Source: Carallia brachiata (lineage: Eukaryota; Streptophyta; Magnoliopsida; Malpighiales; Rhizophoraceae). Taken from it: DNA of 64,000 nt. Shown here piece by piece: positions 54,582 to 64,000 of the stretch. Position 1 is the first letter of the stretch. Each line of letters starts with the position of its first letter. Where the stretch lies: contig JADCRB010000065.1 of NCBI GenBank assembly GCA_021464245.1, positions 1,806,689-1,870,688 of the forward strand, read 5' to 3'. Made by a program: the position numbers and the translations under genes. The notes under the pieces were generated by a model, which saw only the letters and a list, made by a program, of their open reading frames with translations, did not search any database and was not told where the DNA came from.

Positions 54582-55044
54582 CCACTATTGTTAGAACCGG
54601 ACCGGACCGGTTGAACTGGGGACCGGTCGGTGGTTTGGGCCGGTTTAGGTAAATTTTGAAGGGTGACTCGGACCGGTCAAAATCGGAAAAAATCAATTAA
54701 AAATCGGTAAAAATCGGTGAAAACCGGACCGGTTGGACCGGTCCAATAAAATTAAAAAATTCATAAATTACAATTTGACTCTAAATGTTATTTAAATTAT
54801 AATTTAAGCATTAATTTAATTTAAAAGTTCAATTTAGTCTTAAATCTATTAAAAATTTCAATTTCATCCTTAAAATTACAAAAATTAATATTTAATCACT
54901 ATTATAAATATTATTTTTATAATTACTTTTATACACATATATATTATTAAATACTAGTTCAAATATCAGTTCGACCGATTCAATCGGCTGAATTTGGCTC
55001 ACTAATGTTTCTGGTTCGATGATCGATTCGGATATGACAACTTT
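54582..55044. mobile_element. hAT-like MITE (463 bp) with 8-bp target-site duplication
   Basis: GGTTTTAG flanks both ends (54574-54581 and 55045-55052), a perfect 8-base duplication as made by hAT transposases. The left end ATTGTTAGAACCGGACCG pairs imperfectly with the right end, whose reverse complement begins AAAGTTGTCATATCCGAAT. The sub-terminal part is packed with ACCGG/CCGGT repeats on the left and CGATTC/GAATCG on the right, typical sub-terminal motif clustering. Non-coding AT-rich interior. Confidence 0.75.
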
Positions 55045-55622
55045 GGTTTTAGCATGCTTAAAAGGGAATGTGGGGAAAAATGTTAAACATGAAATTGCAT
55101 CATAGTTCGGTGCCATTTTAATCGAAAGGGTTTTTTTTTTTCTTCAACCACCTCCCAGTGATCTAGCGATAGGATTTGGTTGCTGAAAGCCCCATAGCCT
55201 TTGGGCTTATGGTGCAATCGACGTTGATAATCGATCTTATTTGCCGGTGCCCCCACAATCACAGGGTCGAGAAACTACAACACAATGACGTAATAGCTAA
55301 TGCTCTGGGCCCAGACGTTGGATTGCACAAATTACCGAACCATGGGACTGGGATGGTGGATGCCTCAAAATAGGATAACGTAAAATTGTCCTTGAGTAGC
55401 ACTCGGCCACGTCCAGAAGTAGATGAAAAACAAGAACTACTCCAAAGCCAGAATGCAAAACACTAAAAAAAGCCACGTAAGACAAATGTGGGTAATGTGT
55501 AAACTGGGCGTGGGTAGTTTTGACCATGGAATGGCCCAGAAAAATCGCAGTTCCCAGTCTCGCAACAACTGTCCTCAACGGTCACACAATACTTGAAATG
55601 AAGTAACATCCCCCCACTAAAA

Positions 55623-55646
55623 TCTCTCTCTCTCTCTCTCTCTCTC
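55623..55646 (+). repeat. (CT)n microsatellite in the LBD promoter/leader
   Basis: About 12 CT units about 290 bases upstream of the LBD start codon; a shorter CT tract lies at 55770-55782. Confidence 0.85.
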
Positions 55647-55934
55647 TTCAAATCTTCAATCCTCTCTTTTACTCAGTCTCTTCACATCCAGAAAATCCGC
55701 TCATATCAGACCTGTTCAGCACAACAATGTTTTACTCATTTTAGTTTCCACAACAATAATAACAACTCTCTCTCTCTCTCTCAAATTCCCTTCATATCAT
55801 TCTCCTTTATCTCTTAGGATTTACATTACTAGAGCAGCAGCAACACATTTGCTTTGCTTGTTGGCTTTCAATATAGTCTTTGTTGTCAGTTTCACAAACC
55901 TGCACCGGTTCTCAAAGACTCAGATGCTAGAGAC

Positions 55935-57600
55935 ATGACCCTAAAAGGCGGCACCAGCCAAGCTTGCGCTGCGTGCAAGTACCAAAGGAGGAAGTGCACC
56001 GAGGAGTGCGTTTTGGCACCTTACTTCCCTCCTGACCAGCCCAAGATGTTCCTAAACGCTCACAAGTTATTTGGTGTTAGCAATATCATTAAGATAATCA
56101 AGGATCTTGATGTTTCTCAAAAGACTGATGCAATGACTTCCATCATCTGCCAAGCCAACATCCGAGAAAGGTACCCTGTTCATGGTTGCTTGGGATTCAT
56201 CCATCAACTGCGGTACCAGATTTGGCAGGCTGAAGAAGAGCTTCATGCTGTTCTTTCACAGCTTGAGATGTGCAGGCAGAATCACCACCACCACCAGCAG
56301 CATCAGATTTCCTCAATGATCGAAGACGTGGTACCTTCACAGCTAGAACTAGGCATGGCGCCTCCTAGCAATGCCGCCCTTCCTCTTTTTGCCCATGCCA
56401 CTACTCCTCAGACTACTGCTTACGATGCTGTGCCTGCTGCCTTGCCTGTTGCACAACAGCAATCCTATTCCAATAACAGCTATGTGGGTTACAGCCCTAG
56501 TTGCTTGGATTCCAAGGAAAATAATGCCAATTCTCTGTGGGTTCAGCATGCTTATGCTATTAACAATAACCCCAATTCACTGGCAATCCAGTCTCAGTCT
56601 GTTGCCACACAACCATTAGCTTTCCAGCAAGAAGCTGTTCAAGATTATGATGAGATGCATCCATTTTTCGATGCAATTGATGACAGGCAATCATATATTG
56701 ATTCTAAACAGGCTTATGATTCGAGGTATGCATTTCCATTCATTCATTATACTGGTATTTTAATTAATCCTTTAAATAAGATGTAGAAATACCATATTGA
56801 AAAAGAAGGAAAGAGTAAATCAATGTATAAATGTAATTAGAAGACTTATAATTTAAATTTTAAAGTTTTAGATAAGATTTGGTGTATAAAAACCTATTTA
56901 GTATTGTTTACTTTTTCTCTCTTGGTTCCATCTAAATTATTGGGTTTACACTTACGCAAATCTTTATATGATATCAAAACTCAAATCTTATTGCTCCACA
57001 TTTATTAGTGAATTAATTGTAAATTTTTAGAGTTCAAGAGAACCTTATTTGTTCACACTACCAGTTCATGTGAGTTAGGTCCAACTCAAGTGAGTTGGGC
57101 TTTCGTTATTTGTCCACGCTTTCAGCCCGAGTAAGTTAGATCCAATCTAAGTGAGTTTGACTTTTGCATGAGAGGGTGTATTGGAGTATAAGATGTAAAA
57201 ATCGCATATTGAAAAAGAAAAAATGAGTAAATCAACATATAAATGTGATTAGAAAACTTATAATGTAAGTTTTAAAATTTTAAGTAAGATGTAGTATTCA
57301 AAAATCTATTTAGTGTTATTTACTTATTTCCTCTTGTATTCCATCTAAATTATTGGCCTACACTTAACGCAAATCTTTACAATAGATATGGTCTTATTTC
57401 TGTCTCATCAACCTGGAAAACATGGGAAATTACATGCAAATTTTAGCTATGGTTTAATTTCCAGATCAGTGGTGACCTGATTATTGATTTGTTGCAGCTC
57501 CGAGGAGTCGCTGAAGGACACAACGCAATCCATCGAGCGAGTTGCTGATAATGAATTGAAGAGTGCCGCTGCATGCTTCAGCCTCACCAGTGTCAATTGA
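55935..57600 (+). CDS. LOB-domain (LBD) transcription factor, LBD27/SIDECAR POLLEN-like
   Basis: Plant-specific nuclear DNA-binding factor; the Arabidopsis relative LBD27 acts in male gametophyte division. Two exons, 55935-56725 and 57498-57600, join through a split Ser codon into 297 codons. The LOB domain starts almost at the N-terminus: MTLKGGTSQACAACKYQRRK with the C-x2-C-x6-C-x3-C motif at Cys11, 14, 21 and 25. The GAS block follows (FPPDQPKMFLNAHKLFGVSN), then ANIRERYPVHGCLGFIHQLR and a coiled-coil-like segment with QIWQAEEELHAVLSQLEMCR. The rest is a His/Gln/Asn-rich, low-complexity region likely used in activation. The protein ends KSAAACFSLTSVN. The start at 55935 is the first in-frame ATG and matches the family's MTLKGG start. 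The intron contains a TRIM-like element. Confidence 0.94.
56765..57381 (+). mobile_element. TRIM-like miniature LTR retrotransposon in the LBD intron
   Basis: Two direct repeats of about 200 bases (about 56765-56968 and 57177-57381, offset 412) share CATATTGAAAAAGAA, ATAAATGT, CCATCTAAATTATTGG and ACGCAAATCTTTA. Right after the left repeat, TGATATCAAAACTC resembles the primer-binding site TGGTATCAGAGC (initiator Met-tRNA). Just before the right repeat GAGAGGG resembles a polypurine tract, and that repeat begins TGTATTGGAG and ends TTTACA. The interior is only about 210 bases and non-coding. Confidence 0.75.
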
Positions 57601-60254
57601 TGATCAAAACTAGTGCATATTTCCCATTCCAAGATCACCCATCAACTCGTTGCACATAATCGCTGTAGGATTCAACTTCAGTTATCAGTAAGAAGGGGAG
57701 AACAACACTTTATTATTTCAGTTCTCTTATTGCCTTTCCATGGACTTATGTTAAAGAAGAAAATTTCACAATTTTGAGATCCTAGTTTCCCTTTTCTTTG
57801 TTTACTGCTAGTAAAAAAAATTTGGACATTTGCATTTTGTTGCAGTATCAAATGTTTTCTTGATTGCACTTTCCTGTCTTATATAGCTGCAATTCTTAGT
57901 GCTGTAGTCCTATTTTGTCCGATCAAAAATAAATGAAAAAAAAAAAAAAAAAAAAAAGAAAAAAAGGCAATAGGTGCCGCGTTTAGTAAAGTATACCAAG
58001 GCAAGAAGATCTGAGTACTTTCTTTATATAGAAGGGATCTGCTATTCCATCTATCATGCATGTATGAGATATAGCTTCGTAGTATTGCAAGAACAACATA
58101 AGCTGATGGTTCGGAGCATTTGAGAAATGCAAAAATGGGCTGCTGTTTGAGGACCAAGTGCACAGGTAACTACAAAATTTTGATTGTTAGCCCATTGAAG
58201 ATGTTTTGGGTCTTATTGGGGTTATGAAGTCCCTTCAAGTTATGATTGTTCCTGCTGATGGGCTGCATATAGGACTAACAAGTTGTAGGTCCACAAGCGG
58301 GATGGGAAAAAGAGATGAGCAACCGACAGTGTAGTATAGTGAAGAGCGTTCGAACGTGCCGACTTTTTAGTTTTAAATTTGAGTGTTGTTAAGATATTTG
58401 AGATGTTTGATAGGATTAAATTTATATTTAACCTGATAAATTATTATAATTATATGAATTGTTTCGCTTTCTAACAAAATATTAAAACATCATCTTCACT
58501 CTATTTATTTGACCCTACAATGGATCAAGTGGTTGTCAAAGGTTCAATCATAGTTTTATGAAAATAAGAGTTCAAATTTTATCACGATCGTTTTGGTGAG
58601 TTTAAACATATAATCTGATTTTCAGAGTTTCAAATGACCTTATAATGACTTATGTTAGATTTATTGTAATTTACTCTTTCGACAAACCAAAAAATAAAGA
58701 TTCACATCCTATCTCTAATAAAATTAGACAAAATCCTCTCACTTTTACTTATCTATTTTTTAAATAAAAAAAAAGTTTAAGGTGGTAAAATTTGATGCCA
58801 TAAAAAATTCGTACATTAATAATTATCATTGTGCATGTGAGTTTGTATTTGTGGGGCATCTATTCACCTGCATAGGTGAAATAAATCCAATAGATAACCG
58901 ACATGACAGCTCCATATTTGTTTAAATAAAAAACTGCATGTCGTTATCGTGAGACTATTCAAACAATGTATCTGGTCTTCTTTTTGAGCTAGCGAGAAGT
59001 TGTTACCAGTGTGTGATCGTTTTGTTATTGAATAGGAATAATACTACAGCGATATATTTGATTAAATGATAAAAAATTTAATTTTTTTAAAATAAAGTTT
59101 TGAATTTAATTCTTATATATAAAAAAATGGGCATTTAAAGAGTTTTATCTTTTTTAATAGATTTATTTAAATCAAACTAAATTAGTTGAAATTTAATAAA
59201 TTTTTAGATATAGAAATTTCAGGAAACAAAAAAAGAAATAATACTATACAGTGTGTAATAGCATGTGAGAAATAATACTATTCAAAATGTGTGAATAGAT
59301 TGCGGGCATACGTGCGTATTTCTTTGAATTTCTAGACGTCACAAAGAAACTTGTCTATGTTTCAGGAGTGTGATGTACATGTTTTACCAAAAAAAAAAAA
59401 CAAAAGAGTGAAATAGAGGGTCGTAAAATTTTTATCCAACTTTTAGGATCTTACAGCTCCATGATAATACGTGAAATCAACAGTTTAAATTACATAAGAT
59501 TCTTTGAGATAAAATTTTAATAAAATCTCGATCTCAATCATAAAATTAATAAAATTTTGATCCAGTTCGATCCTTATTTTTTTATAATAAATTTTTAATT
59601 TTTGTATTTCTAGACTAAAATATACTGTAAATTCCACTGCATGACAACTTTTACTTTTACTTTTACTTTTATTTCTCCATTTGTTGTCAATTATTTTAAA
59701 CCTTCTTCCGACATGTAATGGAAAAAACAAGTTAGAGTTTAAATTTTTAGAACTCATCCTTATTAATGATACAAAAAAAATATGTATTTATTTAAATTTA
59801 AGCAATAAATTAGCCAAGTAAATAAGTAGAAGAAGAAAAAATCGTTGACTTATAAAAATTATCTTCTGACTACTATAAATAAAGGAAGAATTTATCAATT
59901 ATTGCAAACTTTTTCATTATTATTGAATTATAGTATAAAATATTTTATTGTAAGTTATATATATTAGTATTAATAAATTCAAATTTTTTTTTATTTTTAG
60001 TATAAAATTTCGATTCAGCATTCGATCTCGATTTTTACAATCTTGACGATCTATGCTGTATGAATATATATTGCCATTGCTATACATAACGCCAAAAGAT
60101 TATACATCACGCATGTCTGCTAGCTAATAATTGCTGCCGGCTGCCAGTCATTTATATCTCCATAAATTGCTAGGCCACAACACTGGTCAAGTGTTGCAGG
60201 CGCTGCTCCAAATAAGTTTGTAAATTAGTGTTTTAAAAACGCATGAAGGTGGGA

Positions 60255-60874
60255 ATTTAGAGGTGTCAAAATCTGACTCGACCTGATGGGTTGATCCGAA
60301 CCCGTCCGAAAAAATACGACCTGAACCCGATCCGAAGGATGACCTAACTCGAAATGACCCGAACCCGAATGACCAGAAAATCTTTGGGTCAAACCCGACC
60401 CAACCCTAACCCGCCCGTTTGACCCGAACTTTTTTTTTTTCTTAAGGGAACAAAAAAAGAAAATGAAAAAATTTAGCATATTTTATAATAAAAAGTATAG
60501 ATTATACTATTTTTATTATAATCTTAATTATAAATTTTTTTAGAATATTTTGAGATTTTTTATACAGTTTTAAATTTTATTTTAATTTTTAAAAGTTTAA
60601 AAGAAAAATTTTCAATTATTTTCAATCATATGATTTTCTTTAATTTTTAAGAATTTTTAGTAAAATTTTTGAAATTTTTAAATTTTTAAAATTTTTAATA
60701 AAAATGTCACGTCATCATTTTTATGACGTGGAACCCGGGGTTGACTCGAACCCGATCCGAACCCGAAGTGACCCAACCCAAAATGACCCGAAGATAACTT
60801 GACCTGTAAGTAACCTGACTCGAAGTAACCCGAACTCGAAGTGACCCAACCCGATAACCCGTTTTGACACCTAT
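60255..60874. mobile_element. hAT-like MITE (620 bp) with perfect 8-bp target-site duplication
   Basis: AGGTGGGA is duplicated exactly at 60247-60254 and 60875-60882. The left end ATTTAGAGGTGTCAAAAT pairs with the right end, whose reverse complement is ATAGGTGTCAAAAC. Sub-terminal regions are dense in CCCGAACCCGA/GACCCGAAC motifs on both sides (60270-60430 and 60730-60860) around an AT-rich core, the structure of the common GGTGTCAAAA MITE type in plants. Confidence 0.85.
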
Positions 60875-62120
60875 AGGTGGGATGGTAACGGGGGCCGCCA
60901 AGGGCCAGCACTGAAATTTTTCCCGAGAAAAGTTACAGGACTGAATGAAAAATATTTGGAAAAGTTTTTACTTTTAGAGCGTAATTATTTAAAAATTATT
61001 TGTAATTATAGTAATTTATTATATAACAAAAAAATAATAATTTTTTTTTACAATTATATTTGTAATTAATACAGTTATAAAATAAATTTAATAAATTACA
61101 TTCTAAAAATTTCTTTGATAAATTTCTTTTGATTACGTAACATGATCATTTTTTCTGCATGCATATAGTTATTTAAAGAGAAGATATTTGTACCTTAATT
61201 TTTGACATTTTAATTAATATTTCGAATAAAATAAAATAAATAATTTTTATAACATAATTGATAATATTTATAATATGAAAGTTACCCTCACTTAAACCTA
61301 CGCCACATTCGCGTCAAAAAAAAAAAAAAACAAAAAAGTCTATGCGACATTTATCAACTCTACACAAGAACCGTTAGCTTTTCCGTGGTTGTGTTTTTAT
61401 TGCCACCTGCTGTCCTGCTCTGCCACGCGCAAATGAACGACTGCTCTCTGTAGGACAAATTGAGAATAAGATAGGTAAGGCAGCCAGCTCATCCGCCTCA
61501 GCCTTCCTATTACGCTAAAAGCAAGAAAATAACTGATAGATACAATGCGAGAAAGAAAGAGAGGAGGCCCTTATTCAGCGGCAAAGAAGAGTGAATAAAT
61601 GAGCATTGACTATGGTTATATTGCTTGGTTATAATTATCCATTATTATTTATCAAAAATAACAATTATAATTAATAATCCTAATTATATATTTGTAGATT
61701 GACATTAGTATATTCAGTCGTGGTCATGTTTCTTTTTAACTTTTCTTTTTTTTTCTTTGTACAAGTTTAGAGATAGAACGAGTGTTTATATATGACCTAC
61801 AGATCATCGGTGACCTACAAGGAACTTTAATAGTGTGTTTGAATTTGTAAGAAAATATGAGAAAAAAAGTTGTGAGAAAAAAAAATTTAGATTGATGAAA
61901 AATTGTGAGGAAAAAATGATGAGAAAAAAATAGTAATTTGTGAGAGAAAAAATTGTGAGAAAATAATATTTTTTAGTTAATAAGAAAATTATGAAAAAAA
62001 TTGTGAAAAAATATAAAATAATGATAATATTTTTTGACTAAAATTTTTTTGTCATTCTTTTCTCATGAAACTAAAAAAAGTATAAGAGTGATTAACGAAT
62101 TCAAATTTAAAAAAAAAATA

Positions 62121-62303
62121 TTGGTGTGTTAAATTTTAATATTTTGATTGATATTTGATTAAAATAAAATTAATAATTTTTAAAATAAAAATTAATAGCT
62201 GTTATTTTTATATTTTAAAAATTATTAATTTTATTTTAAAATTATTAATTTTAATTTTAATTAAAAATATTAATTAAAATATTAAAATTTAACATATATA
62301 TTA
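62121..62303. repeat. Foldback (hairpin) element upstream of the MFS gene
   Basis: GTTAAATTTTAATATTTTGA at 62128 pairs with a right arm whose reverse complement reads GTTAAATTTTAATATTTTAA. The arms match about 90 bases and meet near 62211. AT-only sequence weakens the inference of a mobile origin. Confidence 0.55.
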
Positions 62304-62391
62304 ATACTCAGTTTAAAATTGGGACGGATCAATAACGAATTTTGAGCCAACCACCCAATCGTCCAACTTTTTTTACTCGTGGTACACCAAC

Positions 62392-62397
62392 CACGTG
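62392..62397 (+). promoter_or_regulatory. G-box (CACGTG) upstream of the MFS gene
   Basis: Palindromic CACGTG in ACCACGTGAG, about 395 bases before the start codon. It is a binding motif for bZIP/bHLH factors; occupancy is unknown. Confidence 0.4.
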
Positions 62398-62788
62398 AGT
62401 AACTAACGGTCTTTTAACCGTTTTCTACGATGCCCGATGGATAAATGTAGGTAGAAAGAGAAAAGGTAGATAGTTAGAAGATAAAAATTGTTCGTATAAT
62501 TAATTAATTTATTTACGTAATAAAATATTGATTTATTATAAAAAAATTTAAAAATATTTTTTATTTAATTTTTATTATAAAAATTAAATAATTTATTACA
62601 TAAATAAATCAATATGTTACTAAATTTTATTTTTTTTTCCGTCCACGTAGTGGGATCCATGGCCGATAGGCTATGGAAAGAAAAGATTCCAGCACGGAAT
62701 GAAAAATATCAACGGACCCTCTCTGGACAATATTTCTAACTGTTAAATACACAAAACACGCGCCCTTTGTGGAGACGCGGCTGCGGAT

Positions 62789-64000
62789 ATGGAGCCACTG
62801 CACACGAAATGGATAGCGACGGTGGCGAGCATATGGATCCAGTGCAGCTGCGGCGCATCCTACACCTTCGGCATCTACTCCTCCGTCCTCAAGTCCAGCC
62901 AGGGCTACGACCAATCCACTCTCGACACCGTCTCCGTCTTCAAGGACATCGGCGCCAACGCCGGCATCCTTTCCGGCCTTCTTTACTCCGCCGTCACTCT
63001 CGACCGCAACCGCCGCCGCTTGGGTCCGTTCGGTGGGCCGTGGGTGGTCCACATGGCGGGGGCCGTCCAGTGTTTCGTAGGTTACTTCATGATGTGGGCT
63101 GCCGTCGTTGGGCTGATTCACCGGCCGCCGGTGCCGTTGATGTGTTTGTTCATGTGGCTGGCGGCACACGCGCAGACTTTCTTTAACACGACCAATGTTG
63201 TCAGTGGCGTACACAACTTCGGCAATTACGGCGGCACCATAGTTGGCATCATGAAGGTAATTAAACGGCTGTTAGTTCGATTTATTAATGTTAAATTGTT
63301 AATGTCGGAATCGTAAGCCCAGTTGTGCAAGAAAATCTTGTTCAATCCTCCAATTTTGAAGAAAAGAACCATTTTTGGGCTTTGTTTTCCAGGGCTTTCT
63401 TGGTTTGAGTGGAGCAATACTAATTCAATTCTATAACACAGTCTGTAAGGACCATCCAAGCACATACATTCTACTGGTTGCATTGACACCAACGCTGGTC
63501 TCTCTTTTGCTTATGAATCTGGTGAGGAATTATGACACTAGCACAAGGGATGACAAGAAGCACTTGAATGCATTCTCTGTAATTGCCCTGACTACCGCGG
63601 CTTATCTCACTGTTATGATAATTTTGGATAACATATTATCTTTTCCGTTGTGGGCACGAATTGTTACCTTCTTAGTCTTGATGGTTCTGGTTTTCTCACC
63701 TCTTGGAATTGCCATTCAAGCCCATAGGGAAGAGTCTGATAGATTTGCACAAGCATTGTTAGAAGGGAGTGGTTATAAACCAACCCCAGCTGTGATATCT
63801 TCCACGATTTCAACACCAGGGAATCCTAGAGACTATAATGAACTACCCGCCGATGAGGCGGCTGCTTCTGATGCCAAAATGGTATCTTGCGTCGAAGATG
63901 TGAACCCTTTGCAAGCTTTGATAAGTGGAAACTTCTGGTTGCTGTTTGTGGCTATATTTTGTGGATTAGGTTCTGGGCTTGCTACCATAAATAATATCAG
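62789..64000 (+). CDS. Nodulin-like / NFD4-type major facilitator superfamily transporter, N-terminal part
   Basis: Multi-pass membrane protein of the plant nodulin-like MFS family; substrate unknown. Exon 1 (62789-63256, 156 codons) starts MEPLHTKWIATVASIWIQCS. It holds the first transmembrane helices with family signatures SCGASYTFGIYSSVLKSSQG, FKDIGANAGILSGLLY and FFNTTNVVSGVHNFGNYGGT. Exon 2 starts at 63393 after a GT-AG intron and stays open to the window end. It encodes GFLGLSGAILIQFYNT, further helices (TYILLVALTPTLVSLLLMNL, IVTFLVLMVLVFSPLGIAIQ) and a polar central loop. The NFD4-like half begins with NPLQALISGNFWLLFVAIFC and continues beyond the window. The start is the first ATG in frame and directly precedes the first helix. 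Confidence 0.93.

Larger units (their letters stand above)
53457..55934. other. Intergenic region between the hydrolase-related gene and the LBD gene
   Basis: The first few hundred bases are probably 3' untranslated sequence. The interval then holds a 463-bp hAT-like MITE (54582-55044) and the LBD promoter and leader with CT repeats (55623-55646, 55770-55782). No further gene is recognisable; the sequence at 53640-54000 and 55150-55560 is not AT-rich but has no motif I know. Confidence 0.65.
57601..62788. other. Intergenic region between the LBD gene and the MFS gene
   Basis: LBD 3' untranslated sequence, then AT-rich DNA without recognisable genes. It contains a poly-A run near 57936, a repeat segment (59085-59215) shared with 29450-29605, a TTTTAC hexamer array near 59645, a 620-bp hAT-like MITE (60255-60874), GTGAGAAAA-rich repeats (61840-62100) also seen inverted near 4840-4945, and foldback sequence close to the MFS start (62121-62303 and 62510-62620). 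Confidence 0.65.

Overview
The window is nuclear DNA of a flowering plant, most likely a eudicot. It shows intron-rich genes with GT-AG splice sites, very AT-rich intergenic DNA, many small inverted-repeat transposons, pyrimidine-rich 5' leaders, and plant-specific families (LOB-domain factor, CDPK, type III plasma-membrane H+-ATPase, PPR-SMR protein, nodulin-like MFS). The species cannot be named from the sequence. No prokaryotic, viral or CRISPR-like system was found, and every gene belongs to a known plant family.

Layout. Bases 1-22,000 carry three minus-strand genes: the 5' part of an AHA4/AHA11-type proton pump (cut by the left edge), a two-exon class-B (type II) DnaJ co-chaperone, and a seven-exon CPK10/CPK30-type calcium-dependent protein kinase. 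An 11.6 kb gene-free stretch (about 22.0-33.6 kb) separates them from the plus-strand genes. These are a PPR-SMR protein (35.7-38.35 kb, with a long leader intron), a 15-exon USP53/54-like ubiquitin-hydrolase-related protein with DUF627/DUF629 regions (44.4-53.5 kb), a two-exon LOB-domain factor resembling LBD27/SIDECAR POLLEN (55.9-57.6 kb), and the first part of a nodulin-like/NFD4-type MFS transporter (62.8 kb to the right edge).

The genes do not form a pathway. Their order is informative, though: from memory of Arabidopsis locus names, AHA4, a DnaJ, UCH-related genes and LBD27 lie together at about At3g47870-At3g47950, while CPK10, a PPR-SMR gene and a nodulin-like MFS gene lie together at about At1g18890-At1g18940 (duplicated at At1g74740-At1g74780). 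This window seems to keep both sets interleaved, as expected for an ancestral segment that was fractionated in Arabidopsis.

Two genes carry apparent single-base indels that break the reading frame: two in the PPR-SMR gene and three in the ubiquitin-hydrolase-related gene. Flanking coding sequence and splice sites stay intact, so base-level assembly error is more likely than decay, but this is unproven.

The intergenic DNA holds two hAT-like MITEs with perfect 8-bp target duplications, several other inverted-repeat elements, a small TRIM-like LTR element inside the LBD intron, an antisense LINE remnant inside the hydrolase-related gene, a roughly 1 kb pyrimidine-only minisatellite, and an unnamed AT-rich repeat present in about ten copies.
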